NCBI GenBank assembly: GCA_900770875.1
Contig: CAAGLV010000064.1
Span: 1-6,589 of the forward strand
Direction: 5' to 3'
Length of the DNA: 6,589 nt
Origin: Flavobacteriales bacterium
GTDB taxonomy: Bacteria > Bacteroidota > Bacteroidia > Flavobacteriales > Weeksellaceae
Shown here: positions 1 to 5,999 of the stretch, in pieces
Layout: the number at the start of each line of letters is the position of its first letter
Numbering within the stretch: the stretch's first letter is position 1
Program-made: the position numbers and the translations under genes
Notes under the pieces: model-generated
What the model saw: only the letters and a program-made list of their open reading frames with translations
Databases searched by the model: none
Told to the model about the DNA's origin: nothing

Positions 1-501
1 AATTTGCGATCTTAAATAAGCAATCTCTGATAATTGTTTCTCTTCTTTAATTGCTAAAAAACGCTTACTCTGACGCAATAATAACGAAATAAAAGTTGAA
101 CATGCAAACAATAAGATTTTTATACTCCAAATTAAATAAATAGGAGAACGACGCGGTTCACCTCTTCTTTTTCCTCTAATCGAGAAATCAGTTTTTGGTT
201 TGATATTTTCGACATGAAATAAGTAATCAGGAATAGTATATACAATATAAAAACAAGCCACAATAGCAACGATATAAGCAAAATATCTTTTCTTAAAAAT
301 AAACTCGGGCGTTAAATATTGATAGTTAAAAATAAAGAAAACGATTAGCAAAGTATACTCTGCAAGCATTTTCTTAAAAAATGGTTTTTCGTAAAAATTT
401 CCTTCTGTTGTAAAGTTGGTTGCCAACATAAACGGAATCATTAAAAACAATATCGCTACAACACAAAAAATTATTATTTCTCTTTTCGAAATTTTGTTCA
501 T
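1..501 (-). CDS. LytS/YehU-type sensor histidine kinase, N-terminal part (runs off the left edge)
   Basis: This is the first 167 residues of an inner-membrane sensor kinase; the rest lies beyond base 1. Four hydrophobic segments are visible at about residues 9-27, 46-62, 72-91 and 121-142. They are followed by a charged helix, IKEEKQLSEIAYLRSQI (151-167), that ends exactly at the window edge. In the His_kinase family typified by LytS and YehU, such a helix leads directly into the NPHFLFN phospho-acceptor motif, so that motif should come next. The kinase would sense a signal through its membrane domain and phosphorylate a LytTR-type response regulator, often encoded next to it; neither partner nor catalytic domain is visible here. 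The loop between segments 3 and 4 (about 92-120) is strongly basic, with R109, K111, R112, R113, R117 and R118. The start at 501 is the first Met before the first membrane segment and lies about 57 nt downstream of the predicted start site of a -7 element. The family call is inferred from architecture and helix sequence. Confidence 0.8.
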   Translation of the reverse strand, partial: MNKISKREIIIFCVVAILFLMIPFMLATNFTTEGNFYEKPFFKKMLAEYTLLIVFFIFNYQYLTPEFIFKKRYFAYIVAIVACFYIVYTIPDYLFHVENIKPKTDFSIRGKRRGEPRRSPIYLIWSIKILLFACSTFISLLLRQSKRFLAIKEEKQLSEIAYLRSQI

Positions 502-564
502 TATTAAAATTGTATTTAAAATGATCTTTTCATTACAATAAAGATCAATTTTATAATCAGGTCT

Positions 565-572
565 CAAAGATA
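565..572 (-). promoter_or_regulatory. Putative -7 promoter element for the sensor kinase
   Basis: The minus strand reads TATCTTTG here, a perfect match to the Bacteroidota -7 consensus TAnnTTTG. Transcription would begin near base 558, giving a leader of about 57 nt before the kinase start codon. No TTG lies at the expected -33 spacing (17-23 nt upstream), so the call rests on the -7 element and its position. The 216-bp gap it sits in (502-717) separates two divergent genes and shows nothing else I can support apart from the weaker plus-strand element at 682. Confidence 0.4.
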
Positions 573-681
573 TTGTAAACGCTATAAAGTTTTATTTTTT
601 TTGAGGTAAATCGACACTTTTAAGCGGTAAAAAATAATCAGAAATAATCTTAATATTTAGTACAAAATTACTAATTTTTAT

Positions 682-689
682 TATATTTA
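682..689 (+). promoter_or_regulatory. Possible weak -7 element for the CoA-transferase genes
   Basis: TATATTTA differs from TAnnTTTG only in the last base. It lies 28 nt before the start codon at 718, a sensible leader length. There is no TTG at the -33 spacing, and the surrounding sequence is so AT-rich that chance matches are likely. No perfect TAnnTTTG exists on the plus strand between the divergent genes. Confidence 0.25.
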
Positions 690-717
690 ATTTTAAACAA
701 AAGAACCACAATAAAAT

Positions 718-1434
718 ATGATTAACAAAACAGTAAACACAATTGAAGAAGCTTTAAATGGCGTAGAAAGTGGAATGACTTTAGCGTTTGGAGGTTTTGG
801 ATTAAGCGGAATTCCAGAAAATTTAATCCAAGGATTAGTCGATAAACAAATTACTAATTTAACTTGTATATCGAACAACGCTGGTGTTGATAATTTTGGT
901 TTAGGACTTTTATTACAACGCAAACAAATAAAGAAAATGATTTCTTCGTATGTAGGAGAAAATGCCGAATTCGAGCGTCAAATGCTTTCGGGCGAATTAG
1001 AGGTAGAACTTATTCCGCAAGGAACTTTAGCTACACGATTAATGGCTGCCGGATATGGTATGCCTGCTTTTTTTACACCTGCTGGTATAGGAACTGAAGT
1101 TGCCGAAGGTAAAGAAATCAGAAAATTTACATTTCATGGCATCGAGAAAGAATATCTTTTAGAAAAAGCCTTCGAACCCGATTTTGCTATTGTTAAAGCT
1201 TGGAAAGGTGATACTGCAGGTAATTTAGTTTATCGCGGAGCTGCAGGCAACTTTAATCATCCGGCTGCAATGTGCGGTAAAATTACGATTGCCGAAGTAG
1301 AAGAATTAGTAGAAGTTGGCGAATTAGATCCAAATCAAATTCATACGCCAGGCATATTTGTAGATCGTATAATCCAAGGAGAAAAATACGAAAAACGTAT
1401 CGAAAACAGAACTGTTCAACCTAAAAAAGATTAA
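718..1434 (+). CDS. scoA: 3-oxoacid CoA-transferase, subunit A (succinyl-CoA:acetoacetate type)
   Basis: The 238-residue product is the alpha subunit of a heterodimeric class I CoA-transferase, a cytoplasmic enzyme that moves CoA from succinyl-CoA (or a similar donor) to acetoacetate or another 3-oxoacid. The N-terminal glycine-rich segment TLAFGGFGLSGIP (residues 21-33) matches family signature 1. Further blocks typical of SCOT-type alpha subunits are GMPAFFTPAGIGTE, FAIVKAWKGDTAGNLVYRGA and the C-terminal ELDPNQIHTPGIFVDRII. The length is normal for the separate-subunit bacterial form. The gene ends 4 bases before the start of the B subunit, so the two must be co-transcribed and probably translationally coupled. 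The start at 718 gives the usual short N-terminus before the first strand. AtoD-type acetate CoA-transferases share the fold; the HTPGIFVDRI and AWKGDTAGN blocks favour the SCOT type, but the exact donor cannot be fixed from sequence. Confidence 0.93.
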   Translation: MINKTVNTIEEALNGVESGMTLAFGGFGLSGIPENLIQGLVDKQITNLTCISNNAGVDNFGLGLLLQRKQIKKMISSYVGENAEFERQMLSGELEVELIPQGTLATRLMAAGYGMPAFFTPAGIGTEVAEGKEIRKFTFHGIEKEYLLEKAFEPDFAIVKAWKGDTAGNLVYRGAAGNFNHPAAMCGKITIAEVEELVEVGELDPNQIHTPGIFVDRIIQGEKYEKRIENRTVQPKKD

Positions 1435-1438
1435 AACC

Positions 1439-2095
1439 ATGTTAGATAAAAACGGAATTGCAAAGCGTATAGCACAAGAAGTACAAGATGGTTTTTACGT
1501 TAACCTTGGAATTGGAATTCCAACCCTTGTTGCCAATTTTATACCAAACGGAATTAATGTTGTATTACAATCGGAAAACGGATTATTAGGAATGGGACCA
1601 TTCCCTATCGATGGCGAAGAAGATCCTGATTTTATTAATGCAGGTAAACAAACCATTACCACTTTACCAGGTTCGGTATTTTTTGATTCGGCTATGAGTT
1701 TTGGTATGATTAGAGCGCGCCGCGTTAACTTAACTATTTTAGGAGCAATGGAAGTATCAGAAAATGGAGATATTGCCAATTGGAAAATTCCGGGGAAAAT
1801 GGTAAAAGGAATGGGCGGAGCTATGGATTTAGTAGCATCGGCAGATAATATTATTGTTGCAATGCAGCATGTAAATAAAGCTGGCGAATCAAAACTTTTA
1901 CCTAATTGTACTTTACCATTAACTGGTATTAATTGTGTAAAAAAGATTGTAACCGAATTAGCCGTTTTAGAAGTTTTACGCGAAGGTGGATTTAAATTAT
2001 TAGAACGAGCACCTGGCGTTTCGGTAGAAGATATTAAAAATGCAACAGCAGGGAAATTAATCATCGAAGGAGAAATTCCGGAAATGAAACTGTAA
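1439..2095 (+). CDS. scoB: 3-oxoacid CoA-transferase, subunit B (catalytic glutamate subunit)
   Basis: The 218-residue beta subunit carries the active site of the CoA-transferase. LQSENG at residues 43-48 is family signature 2; E46 is the glutamate expected to form the covalent glutamyl-CoA thioester intermediate. The N-terminal GFYVNLGIGIPTLVANFIP block (18-36), LLGMGPFP (49-56), the GAMDLVASA segment (127-135) and VMQH-like AMQHVNKAGESK (141-152) are all in the expected order. The length is normal and no interruption is seen. It follows scoA after a 4-base gap, so both subunits are made from one message in similar amounts. A strong hairpin terminator 40 bases after the stop closes the unit, with no third gene such as a thiolase or 3-hydroxybutyrate dehydrogenase attached. 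Confidence 0.94.
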   Translation: MLDKNGIAKRIAQEVQDGFYVNLGIGIPTLVANFIPNGINVVLQSENGLLGMGPFPIDGEEDPDFINAGKQTITTLPGSVFFDSAMSFGMIRARRVNLTILGAMEVSENGDIANWKIPGKMVKGMGGAMDLVASADNIIVAMQHVNKAGESKLLPNCTLPLTGINCVKKIVTELAVLEVLREGGFKLLERAPGVSVEDIKNATAGKLIIEGEIPEMKL

Positions 2096-2134
2096 AATAA
2101 TTCAATAAAATCACAATTTAGTGTATTAATAATC

Positions 2135-2173
2135 AAATTACCCCTATTTTTTTTAGGGGTAATTTATTTTTTT
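2135..2173 (+). terminator. Rho-independent terminator of the scoAB unit
   Basis: AAATTACCCCTA (2135-2146) and TAGGGGTAATTT (2154-2165) form a perfect 12-bp stem with a seven-T loop. The stem is followed by an A and a run of seven T (2167-2173). The four G:C pairs in the middle of the stem stand out in this AT-rich DNA. The T tract lies only on the plus-strand exit side, so it terminates scoAB transcription. It ends 3 bases before the -7 element assigned to amt. Confidence 0.9.
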
Positions 2174-2176
2174 ATA

Positions 2177-2184
2177 TATTTTTG
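2177..2184 (+). promoter_or_regulatory. Putative -7 promoter element for amt
   Basis: TATTTTTG matches TAnnTTTG perfectly and lies 39 nt before the amt start codon. Transcription would start near 2191, giving a leader of about 33 nt. The -33 position falls inside the right arm of the scoAB terminator and has no TTG, so the promoter may be weak or need an activator, as would suit a nitrogen-controlled gene. The T-rich setting raises the chance of an accidental match. Confidence 0.45.
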
Positions 2185-2223
2185 TATTTAACATCAATAA
2201 TCAAACACTAAATTAAAAAACAC

Positions 2224-3567
2224 ATGAAGGTTCATATCAAATGGTATGTTGCATTTGCAATTATCAGCTTAATTTCTATCTCATCACTTTTTTGGAAACA
2301 TAATTCTTCTTATAATCCAATCGTATTTAATCCAATCGACCAAATCGATAAAGCAGACACAGCTTGGTTATTAACTTCGGCTTGTTTAGTTTTATTAATG
2401 ACACCTGGTTTATCGTTTTTTTATGGCGGAATGGTTGGTAAAAAAAATGTAATATCAACTATGCTTCAAAGCTTTATTTGCTTAGGCGTAATTTCGTTAA
2501 TTTGGATTACTGTTGGATTTAGTTTAGCCTTTGGAGATTCGAGCTTAACTGTACCAATTAATGGAACGGATTACGGATTAATCGGAAATTTAACTCAATT
2601 TGCATTTTTCGATCAGGTTGGTTTATATCCACATAAAACAATCGCAAGTTCTATCCCATTTATCTTATTTGCAATGTTTCAGATGAAATTTGCAATCATC
2701 ACACCTGCATTAATTACAGGATCTTTTGCAGAACGTGTTCGCTTTTTATCGTACTTACTTTTTATTTGTCTATTTTCTATCTTTATTTATACTCCACTTT
2801 GCCACGCTGTTTGGCATCCGAACGGAATTTTAGGTGGTTACTTTGGAATTAAAGATTTTGCTGGTGGAACTGTAGTGCATATGAGTGCTGGTATTGCCGC
2901 ACTTGCCGGTGCTTTATATATTGGTAAACGAAATAAAATTAACCATACACCAACCAATATTCCATTCGTATTATTAGGAACAGGAATGCTTTGGTTTGGA
3001 TGGTTTGGATTTAATGCCGGTTCGGCTTTAGCTGCCGACGGAACTGCTGCAACTGCTTTTGCTACAACAACAGCTGCATCGGCTGCCGGAATGATTACAT
3101 GGATTTTCTTCGACAGAATTAATAATCGTAAAATTTCGGCCTTAGGAGCTTGTATTGGTACTGTAGTTGGTTTAGTTGCTATAACACCAGCTGCCGGATT
3201 TGTTACCGTTCCGGAAAGTATTTTCTTTGGTTTTATATCGGCAATTGTATCTAACTTATGCTTAAACTGGGCATTTGTTAAACGCATCGACGATTCTTTA
3301 GATGTTTTTGCTTGCCACGGTTTAGGTGGAATTATGGGTATGATATTAACAGCCATTTTTGCTGCTGGCGAAGAAGCAAGTTTATTGCACGGCGGATGGC
3401 ATGTTTTTGGACATCATATGATGGCTTTAGTTATTGTATTTATTTTTTCGTTTATAGGAGCAATTTTACTATTTAACATTACCGATTTAATTATTCCGCT
3501 ACGTGTTTCTAAAAAATCAGAAGAAGTTGGTTTAGATATTTCTCAACATAACGAATCGTTTACCTAA
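2224..3567 (+). CDS. amt: Ammonium channel/transporter, Amt family
   Basis: This 447-residue inner-membrane protein is a complete Amt channel, which forms trimers and takes up ammonium. By alignment to E. coli AmtB from memory, the functional residues are all present: Phe gate residues F156 (F107) and F263 (F215), S267 (S219) in the GWFGFNAGS block, W197 (W148), D211 (D160) in DFAGGTVVH, and the twin pore histidines H219 (H168) and H365 (H318, in CHGLGGIMG). The FAERVRF block is at 168-174. The C-terminal tail LRVSKKSEEVGLDISQH has the conserved form used to communicate with PII proteins. A hydrophobic stretch at residues 7-23 precedes the first conserved helix (about 47-68) and is probably a signal sequence or extra anchor; residues 25-46 would be a short periplasmic linker. 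It stands alone between two terminators, with no glnK/glnB gene next to it, unlike many amt loci. The Met at 2224 is the first codon before the hydrophobic leader. Confidence 0.97.
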   Translation: MKVHIKWYVAFAIISLISISSLFWKHNSSYNPIVFNPIDQIDKADTAWLLTSACLVLLMTPGLSFFYGGMVGKKNVISTMLQSFICLGVISLIWITVGFSLAFGDSSLTVPINGTDYGLIGNLTQFAFFDQVGLYPHKTIASSIPFILFAMFQMKFAIITPALITGSFAERVRFLSYLLFICLFSIFIYTPLCHAVWHPNGILGGYFGIKDFAGGTVVHMSAGIAALAGALYIGKRNKINHTPTNIPFVLLGTGMLWFGWFGFNAGSALAADGTAATAFATTTAASAAGMITWIFFDRINNRKISALGACIGTVVGLVAITPAAGFVTVPESIFFGFISAIVSNLCLNWAFVKRIDDSLDVFACHGLGGIMGMILTAIFAAGEEASLLHGGWHVFGHHMMALVIVFIFSFIGAILLFNITDLIIPLRVSKKSEEVGLDISQHNESFT

Positions 3568-3587
3568 CTAAATTTAAACGATAAACA

Positions 3588-3620
3588 AAAACCTCTGGAG
3601 AATTATCCAGAGGTTTTCTT
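3588..3620. terminator. Bidirectional terminator between convergent genes
   Basis: AAAACCTCTGGA (3588-3599) and TCCAGAGGTTTT (3606-3617) form a perfect 12-bp stem with a 6-base loop. Read on the plus strand the hairpin ends in TTTTCTT after amt. Read on the minus strand it ends in TTTTTGTTT after the secreted-protein gene. It lies 20 bases after the amt stop and about 55 bases after the stop of the opposing gene, so one hairpin can serve both. Confidence 0.9.
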
Positions 3621-3674
3621 ATGGTTATAATTATTAAATCTATTTAAAATTTACTAAATAATTGTAAAATTTGA

Positions 3675-4232
3675 TTAATCTACAATAGCAAACGAAGATA
3701 CGATAGTTGCTTTTTCGTCTACTGCATTTGGATTAGAAATTGTAATTCCGTATTCGCCAGCTTCTTTTTTATTTAAAGTAATGATATAAGAACTTGTACC
3801 ATATTTTTTACCTTTAAAACCAACGTAAGCTAAATTATTTGATTTTGCCGATCCAAAATTACTAACCGAAGCCATTTCTGCTCTTCTTACTTTCTTTTTT
3901 GGCTCGAATTTAAAAATACGGATAATAGACATTGGATCTGTATTGTTATCTATATTTTTAATAATAAATTCTACATTTTCGTTTTTCTTAATTTTAGTTT
4001 CGGCACAACATCCATCAATCTGAATCTGACTTCTTACTTTACCAATACCTGTCATCATTAATCCTGTAGATGCAACTTCTCTTACTTGCGAAGTACTTTT
4101 CTCTAATAATTCTGTACTTTTATCTCCTCTTACTAATAATACTTCACCAACAAATTCTGGCTCTTGAATATCTTGTGCATTTACAAAAAAAGATGCACCT
4201 ACGCATAAAATTAATAATAATTTCTTTTTCAT
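3675..4232 (-). CDS. Secreted protein of unknown function
   Basis: The product has 185 residues and I cannot assign a function. It opens with a clear signal peptide: lysines at 2-4, a hydrophobic core LLLILCVGASFFV, and a likely signal peptidase I cut after NA, before Q20. There is no lipobox and no further membrane segment, so the mature protein of about 166 residues should be periplasmic or released. Landmarks are EPEFVGEVLLVRG (24-36), an adjacent cysteine pair C75-C76 in IDGCCAET, a NIDNNTDPMSIIRIFKFEPKKK stretch rich in conserved-looking polar residues (93-114), and a C-terminal strand pattern ending AGEYGITISNPN (158-169) that suggests a beta-sandwich-like fold. It resembles unnamed secreted proteins I recall from flavobacteria, but that is memory and not a search. 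It has its own promoter element upstream and shares the hairpin terminator with amt. Confidence 0.85.
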   Translation of the reverse strand: MKKKLLLILCVGASFFVNAQDIQEPEFVGEVLLVRGDKSTELLEKSTSQVREVASTGLMMTGIGKVRSQIQIDGCCAETKIKKNENVEFIIKNIDNNTDPMSIIRIFKFEPKKKVRRAEMASVSNFGSAKSNNLAYVGFKGKKYGTSSYIITLNKKEAGEYGITISNPNAVDEKATIVSSFAIVD

Positions 4233-4251
4233 TTTTAGTGTTTAATTCCAA

Positions 4252-4284
4252 CAAATATAATATACAATATTATATATAAGGCAA
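4252..4284 (-). promoter_or_regulatory. Promoter of the secreted-protein gene
   Basis: On the minus strand TATATTTG (4259 down to 4252) matches TAnnTTTG perfectly, and a TTG (4284 down to 4282) lies 22 nt upstream, within the 17-23 nt spacing reported for flavobacterial promoters. Transcription would start near 4245, giving a leader of about 12 nt. This is the only promoter in the window with both elements in place. Confidence 0.6.
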
Positions 4285-4310
4285 TTGATGTGTGAATAAA
4301 TTTTAAAAAA

Positions 4311-4336
4311 TTTACACTTAAGAATTGTTTACACTT
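4311..4336. repeat. Short direct repeat TTTACACTT in the divergent region
   Basis: TTTACACTT occurs at 4311-4319 and again at 4328-4336, 17 bp apart start to start. It lies between the promoter of the minus-strand secreted protein and the promoter element of the plus-strand small gene. A pair of direct repeats in such a place can be an operator, but in AT-rich DNA a 9-mer pair may arise by chance. Confidence 0.3.
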
Positions 4337-4444
4337 TTACAACAAACATCAAGTATTTAAAAAACAGCAATTTAACTTATATCATCTAATATAAAACATG
4401 ATTTATTTAACATTATTTTATGGCTGTAATAAATAAAGTAATCT

Positions 4445-4452
4445 TAAATTTG
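4445..4452 (+). promoter_or_regulatory. Putative -7 promoter element for the small gene and efflux genes
   Basis: TAAATTTG is a perfect TAnnTTTG match ending 24 nt before the ATG at 4477. Transcription would start near 4459, which is downstream of the longer possible start codon at 4420. This decides the choice of start for the small gene. No exact TTG sits at the -33 spacing. No other perfect match is seen on the plus strand between here and the adaptor gene at 4886, so this may be the promoter of the whole cluster. Confidence 0.5.
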
Positions 4453-4476
4453 CACAAAAATTATTTTCATCTAAAA

Positions 4477-4806
4477 ATGAAATCCTTTAGAAGATTTATT
4501 ATTTATTTATTAATCGGATTTATGTCTTTAGCAGAAGGCCTAAGTTGGGATGCCCCATTTTTAGATAACATTACTTGCAAAGATAAATCTACGCAAATCG
4601 ACAAAATACAAGAGCTTAACTCTTTAGTTTGCAGATCTTCGAGAATTTCATATTTTAAAAAAATCGACATTAAATTTATTAATAACGAATCGTTTACTTA
4701 TTCGTTTACCAATGTCGTTTTTTGTTTCTATCAAATAATTAAGCCTACATCGCTTACTATTTTAACAGGAGTATTTTCGTTTCTCCATCTACTTCAACTC
4801 TATTAA
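4477..4806 (+). CDS. Small membrane-associated or secreted protein, unknown function
   Basis: I do not recognise this 109-residue protein. It begins with a basic, hydrophobic N-terminus, MKSFRRFIIYLLIGFMSLAE, that looks like a signal peptide or membrane anchor. A polar middle follows (residues 24-78) with cysteines C34 and C52. The protein ends in a second hydrophobic stretch (about 79-108, with C83) that could span the membrane. Codon choice (TCG, TTA, ATC, GAC) resembles its neighbours, which supports a real gene. An in-frame ATG at 4420 would add 19 residues, but those precede the putative transcription start and put polar sequence before the signal; 4477 is preferred. The stop lies 79 bp before the efflux adaptor gene, with no clear promoter or terminator between, so it may be the first gene of that operon. 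Without a homologue, a spurious or decaying frame cannot be ruled out. Confidence 0.5.
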   Translation: MKSFRRFIIYLLIGFMSLAEGLSWDAPFLDNITCKDKSTQIDKIQELNSLVCRSSRISYFKKIDIKFINNESFTYSFTNVVFCFYQIIKPTSLTILTGVFSFLHLLQLY

Positions 4807-4885
4807 TTCCATTTTATCCATTAAAACTCAATTAACTCACAAAAAAATGACTTAAAAAAATAGATAAAATAACTTAATATTACAT

Positions 4886-5968
4886 ATGTATTCTAAACAA
4901 ATTATGGTTTGCTTAGCAGCAGCCTTAATGACTTTTTCGTGCAAAAAAAACGAGGAAGTAGTTCAAGATGAAACAAAAGAGTATCCTGTTTTAAAGGTTA
5001 CACAAAAAGACACTATCGTTAGTCGTAATTACGTAACAGATATACAAGCGAAAAAAAATATCGAAATTCGCTCGCGTATGTCTGGTATCATACAATCTAT
5101 CCAGGTTAACGAAGGTCAGACTGTTAAAAAAGGACAGTTGTTATTTAAGATTAACGATTCTGAATTACAGATGGAATTGTTAAAAGCAAACGCAACTTTA
5201 AAACAAACACAAGCCGAAATTAAAATTGCCGAAATCGAGGTTAAACAATTGCAAAGTTTATATGACAAACAATTTATTGCTAAAAACGAATTAGATCTTG
5301 CCAAAGCGAAATTACAAGCTGCAAGAGCTAAAAACGCGATTATCGAAGCAGAAAAACAAGCTGTAGTTCAGAAAATTGGATTTACAAGTATTCGTGCGCC
5401 TTTTGATGGCGTAATCGATGTTATTCCATTTAAAGAAGGAAGCTTAGTAACAGATGGCGATTTATTAACTACTTTATCGCAATTAGACGAAGTTTACGCT
5501 TATTTCTCGATTCCAGAAACAAGATATTTTGAATTAATTTCTGAAGATAAATTAGGTAAACATCATAAAATTGAATTAGTACTTCCGAACGGAATTAAAT
5601 ACCAATACAACGGATCGTTAACAACTGCCGAAAGTGAAATTGACCCTGCAACAGGAACAATTCGTTACAAGGTTGCCTTTCCTAATCCAAATCGTTTAAT
5701 TAAACACGGAACATCTGGTAAATTAGAAATTTCTGAAAACAAAGTAAACACAATTTTAGTTCCTAAAAAATCTACATTCTCTATCCAAGATAAAACTTAC
5801 GTTTTTGTTGTAGATAAGGCGAGCAAAGTTAAAATGAAAAGTATTGACATTGCACAAGAAATTGGAGATACATACATCGTTGCAAATGGTTTAGCTAACG
5901 GAGAAACTATTGTTTACGAAGGTACACAATCGATTAAAGATGGTGATGCAATTAAAATTAAAAAATAA
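4886..5968 (+). CDS. RND efflux periplasmic adaptor (membrane fusion protein, lipoprotein)
   Basis: The 360-residue product is the HlyD/AcrA-type adaptor linking an RND pump to an outer-membrane channel. A short hydrophobic leader ends in MTFSC, giving a likely lipid-modified C19; the residues before it (T-F-S) fit the lipobox only loosely. Domains run in the usual order: first lipoyl half with IEIRSRMSGIIQSIQVNEGQ (59-78) and VKKGQLLFKIND (80-91); an alpha-helical hairpin rich in K, A, E and Q (about 92-160); second lipoyl half with FTSIRAPFDGVIDVIPFKEG (166-185); a beta-barrel with the TTAESEIDPATGTIRYK block (246-262); and a membrane-proximal domain ending in VANGLANGETIVYEG (332-346). Length is typical. 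The residues after C19 are KKNEE, not the acidic surface-export signal of Bacteroidota, so it should stay in the periplasm, anchored to the inner membrane. The pump gene follows after 31 bases. Substrates cannot be told. Confidence 0.95.
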   Translation: MYSKQIMVCLAAALMTFSCKKNEEVVQDETKEYPVLKVTQKDTIVSRNYVTDIQAKKNIEIRSRMSGIIQSIQVNEGQTVKKGQLLFKINDSELQMELLKANATLKQTQAEIKIAEIEVKQLQSLYDKQFIAKNELDLAKAKLQAARAKNAIIEAEKQAVVQKIGFTSIRAPFDGVIDVIPFKEGSLVTDGDLLTTLSQLDEVYAYFSIPETRYFELISEDKLGKHHKIELVLPNGIKYQYNGSLTTAESEIDPATGTIRYKVAFPNPNRLIKHGTSGKLEISENKVNTILVPKKSTFSIQDKTYVFVVDKASKVKMKSIDIAQEIGDTYIVANGLANGETIVYEGTQSIKDGDAIKIKK

Positions 5969-5999
5969 CCTTTCAATATTCTAATTTAAAAATATCATA

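Noticed and set aside
693..923. 76-codon minus-strand frame overlapping the start of scoA
   Set aside because: Antisense to a confident gene, with no promoter element and no recognisable sequence.
1495..2136. 213-codon open frame on the minus strand opposite scoB
   Set aside because: It lies wholly antisense to a gene with clear family motifs. Its translation has no recognisable domain, and its length follows from codon bias in scoB.
2100..2223. Possible riboswitch or structured leader before amt
   Set aside because: The only structure visible is the scoAB terminator hairpin, which lies upstream of the predicted amt transcription start, and the remaining leader is about 33 nt of A/T-rich sequence.
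2838..3356. 172-codon open frame on the minus strand opposite amt
   Set aside because: The translation is a low-complexity mirror (A, P, I, K rich) of the glycine/alanine-rich membrane helices of Amt, as expected for a shadow frame.
4070..4279. 69-codon plus-strand frame opposite the signal-peptide end of the secreted protein
   Set aside because: Its hydrophobic, Leu-rich translation is the mirror of the AT-rich signal-peptide and leader sequence. The opposing gene has far better support.
5116..5304. 62-codon minus-strand frame inside the adaptor gene
   Set aside because: Antisense to the helical hairpin of a clear adaptor; the cysteine- and serine-rich translation looks like a shadow.
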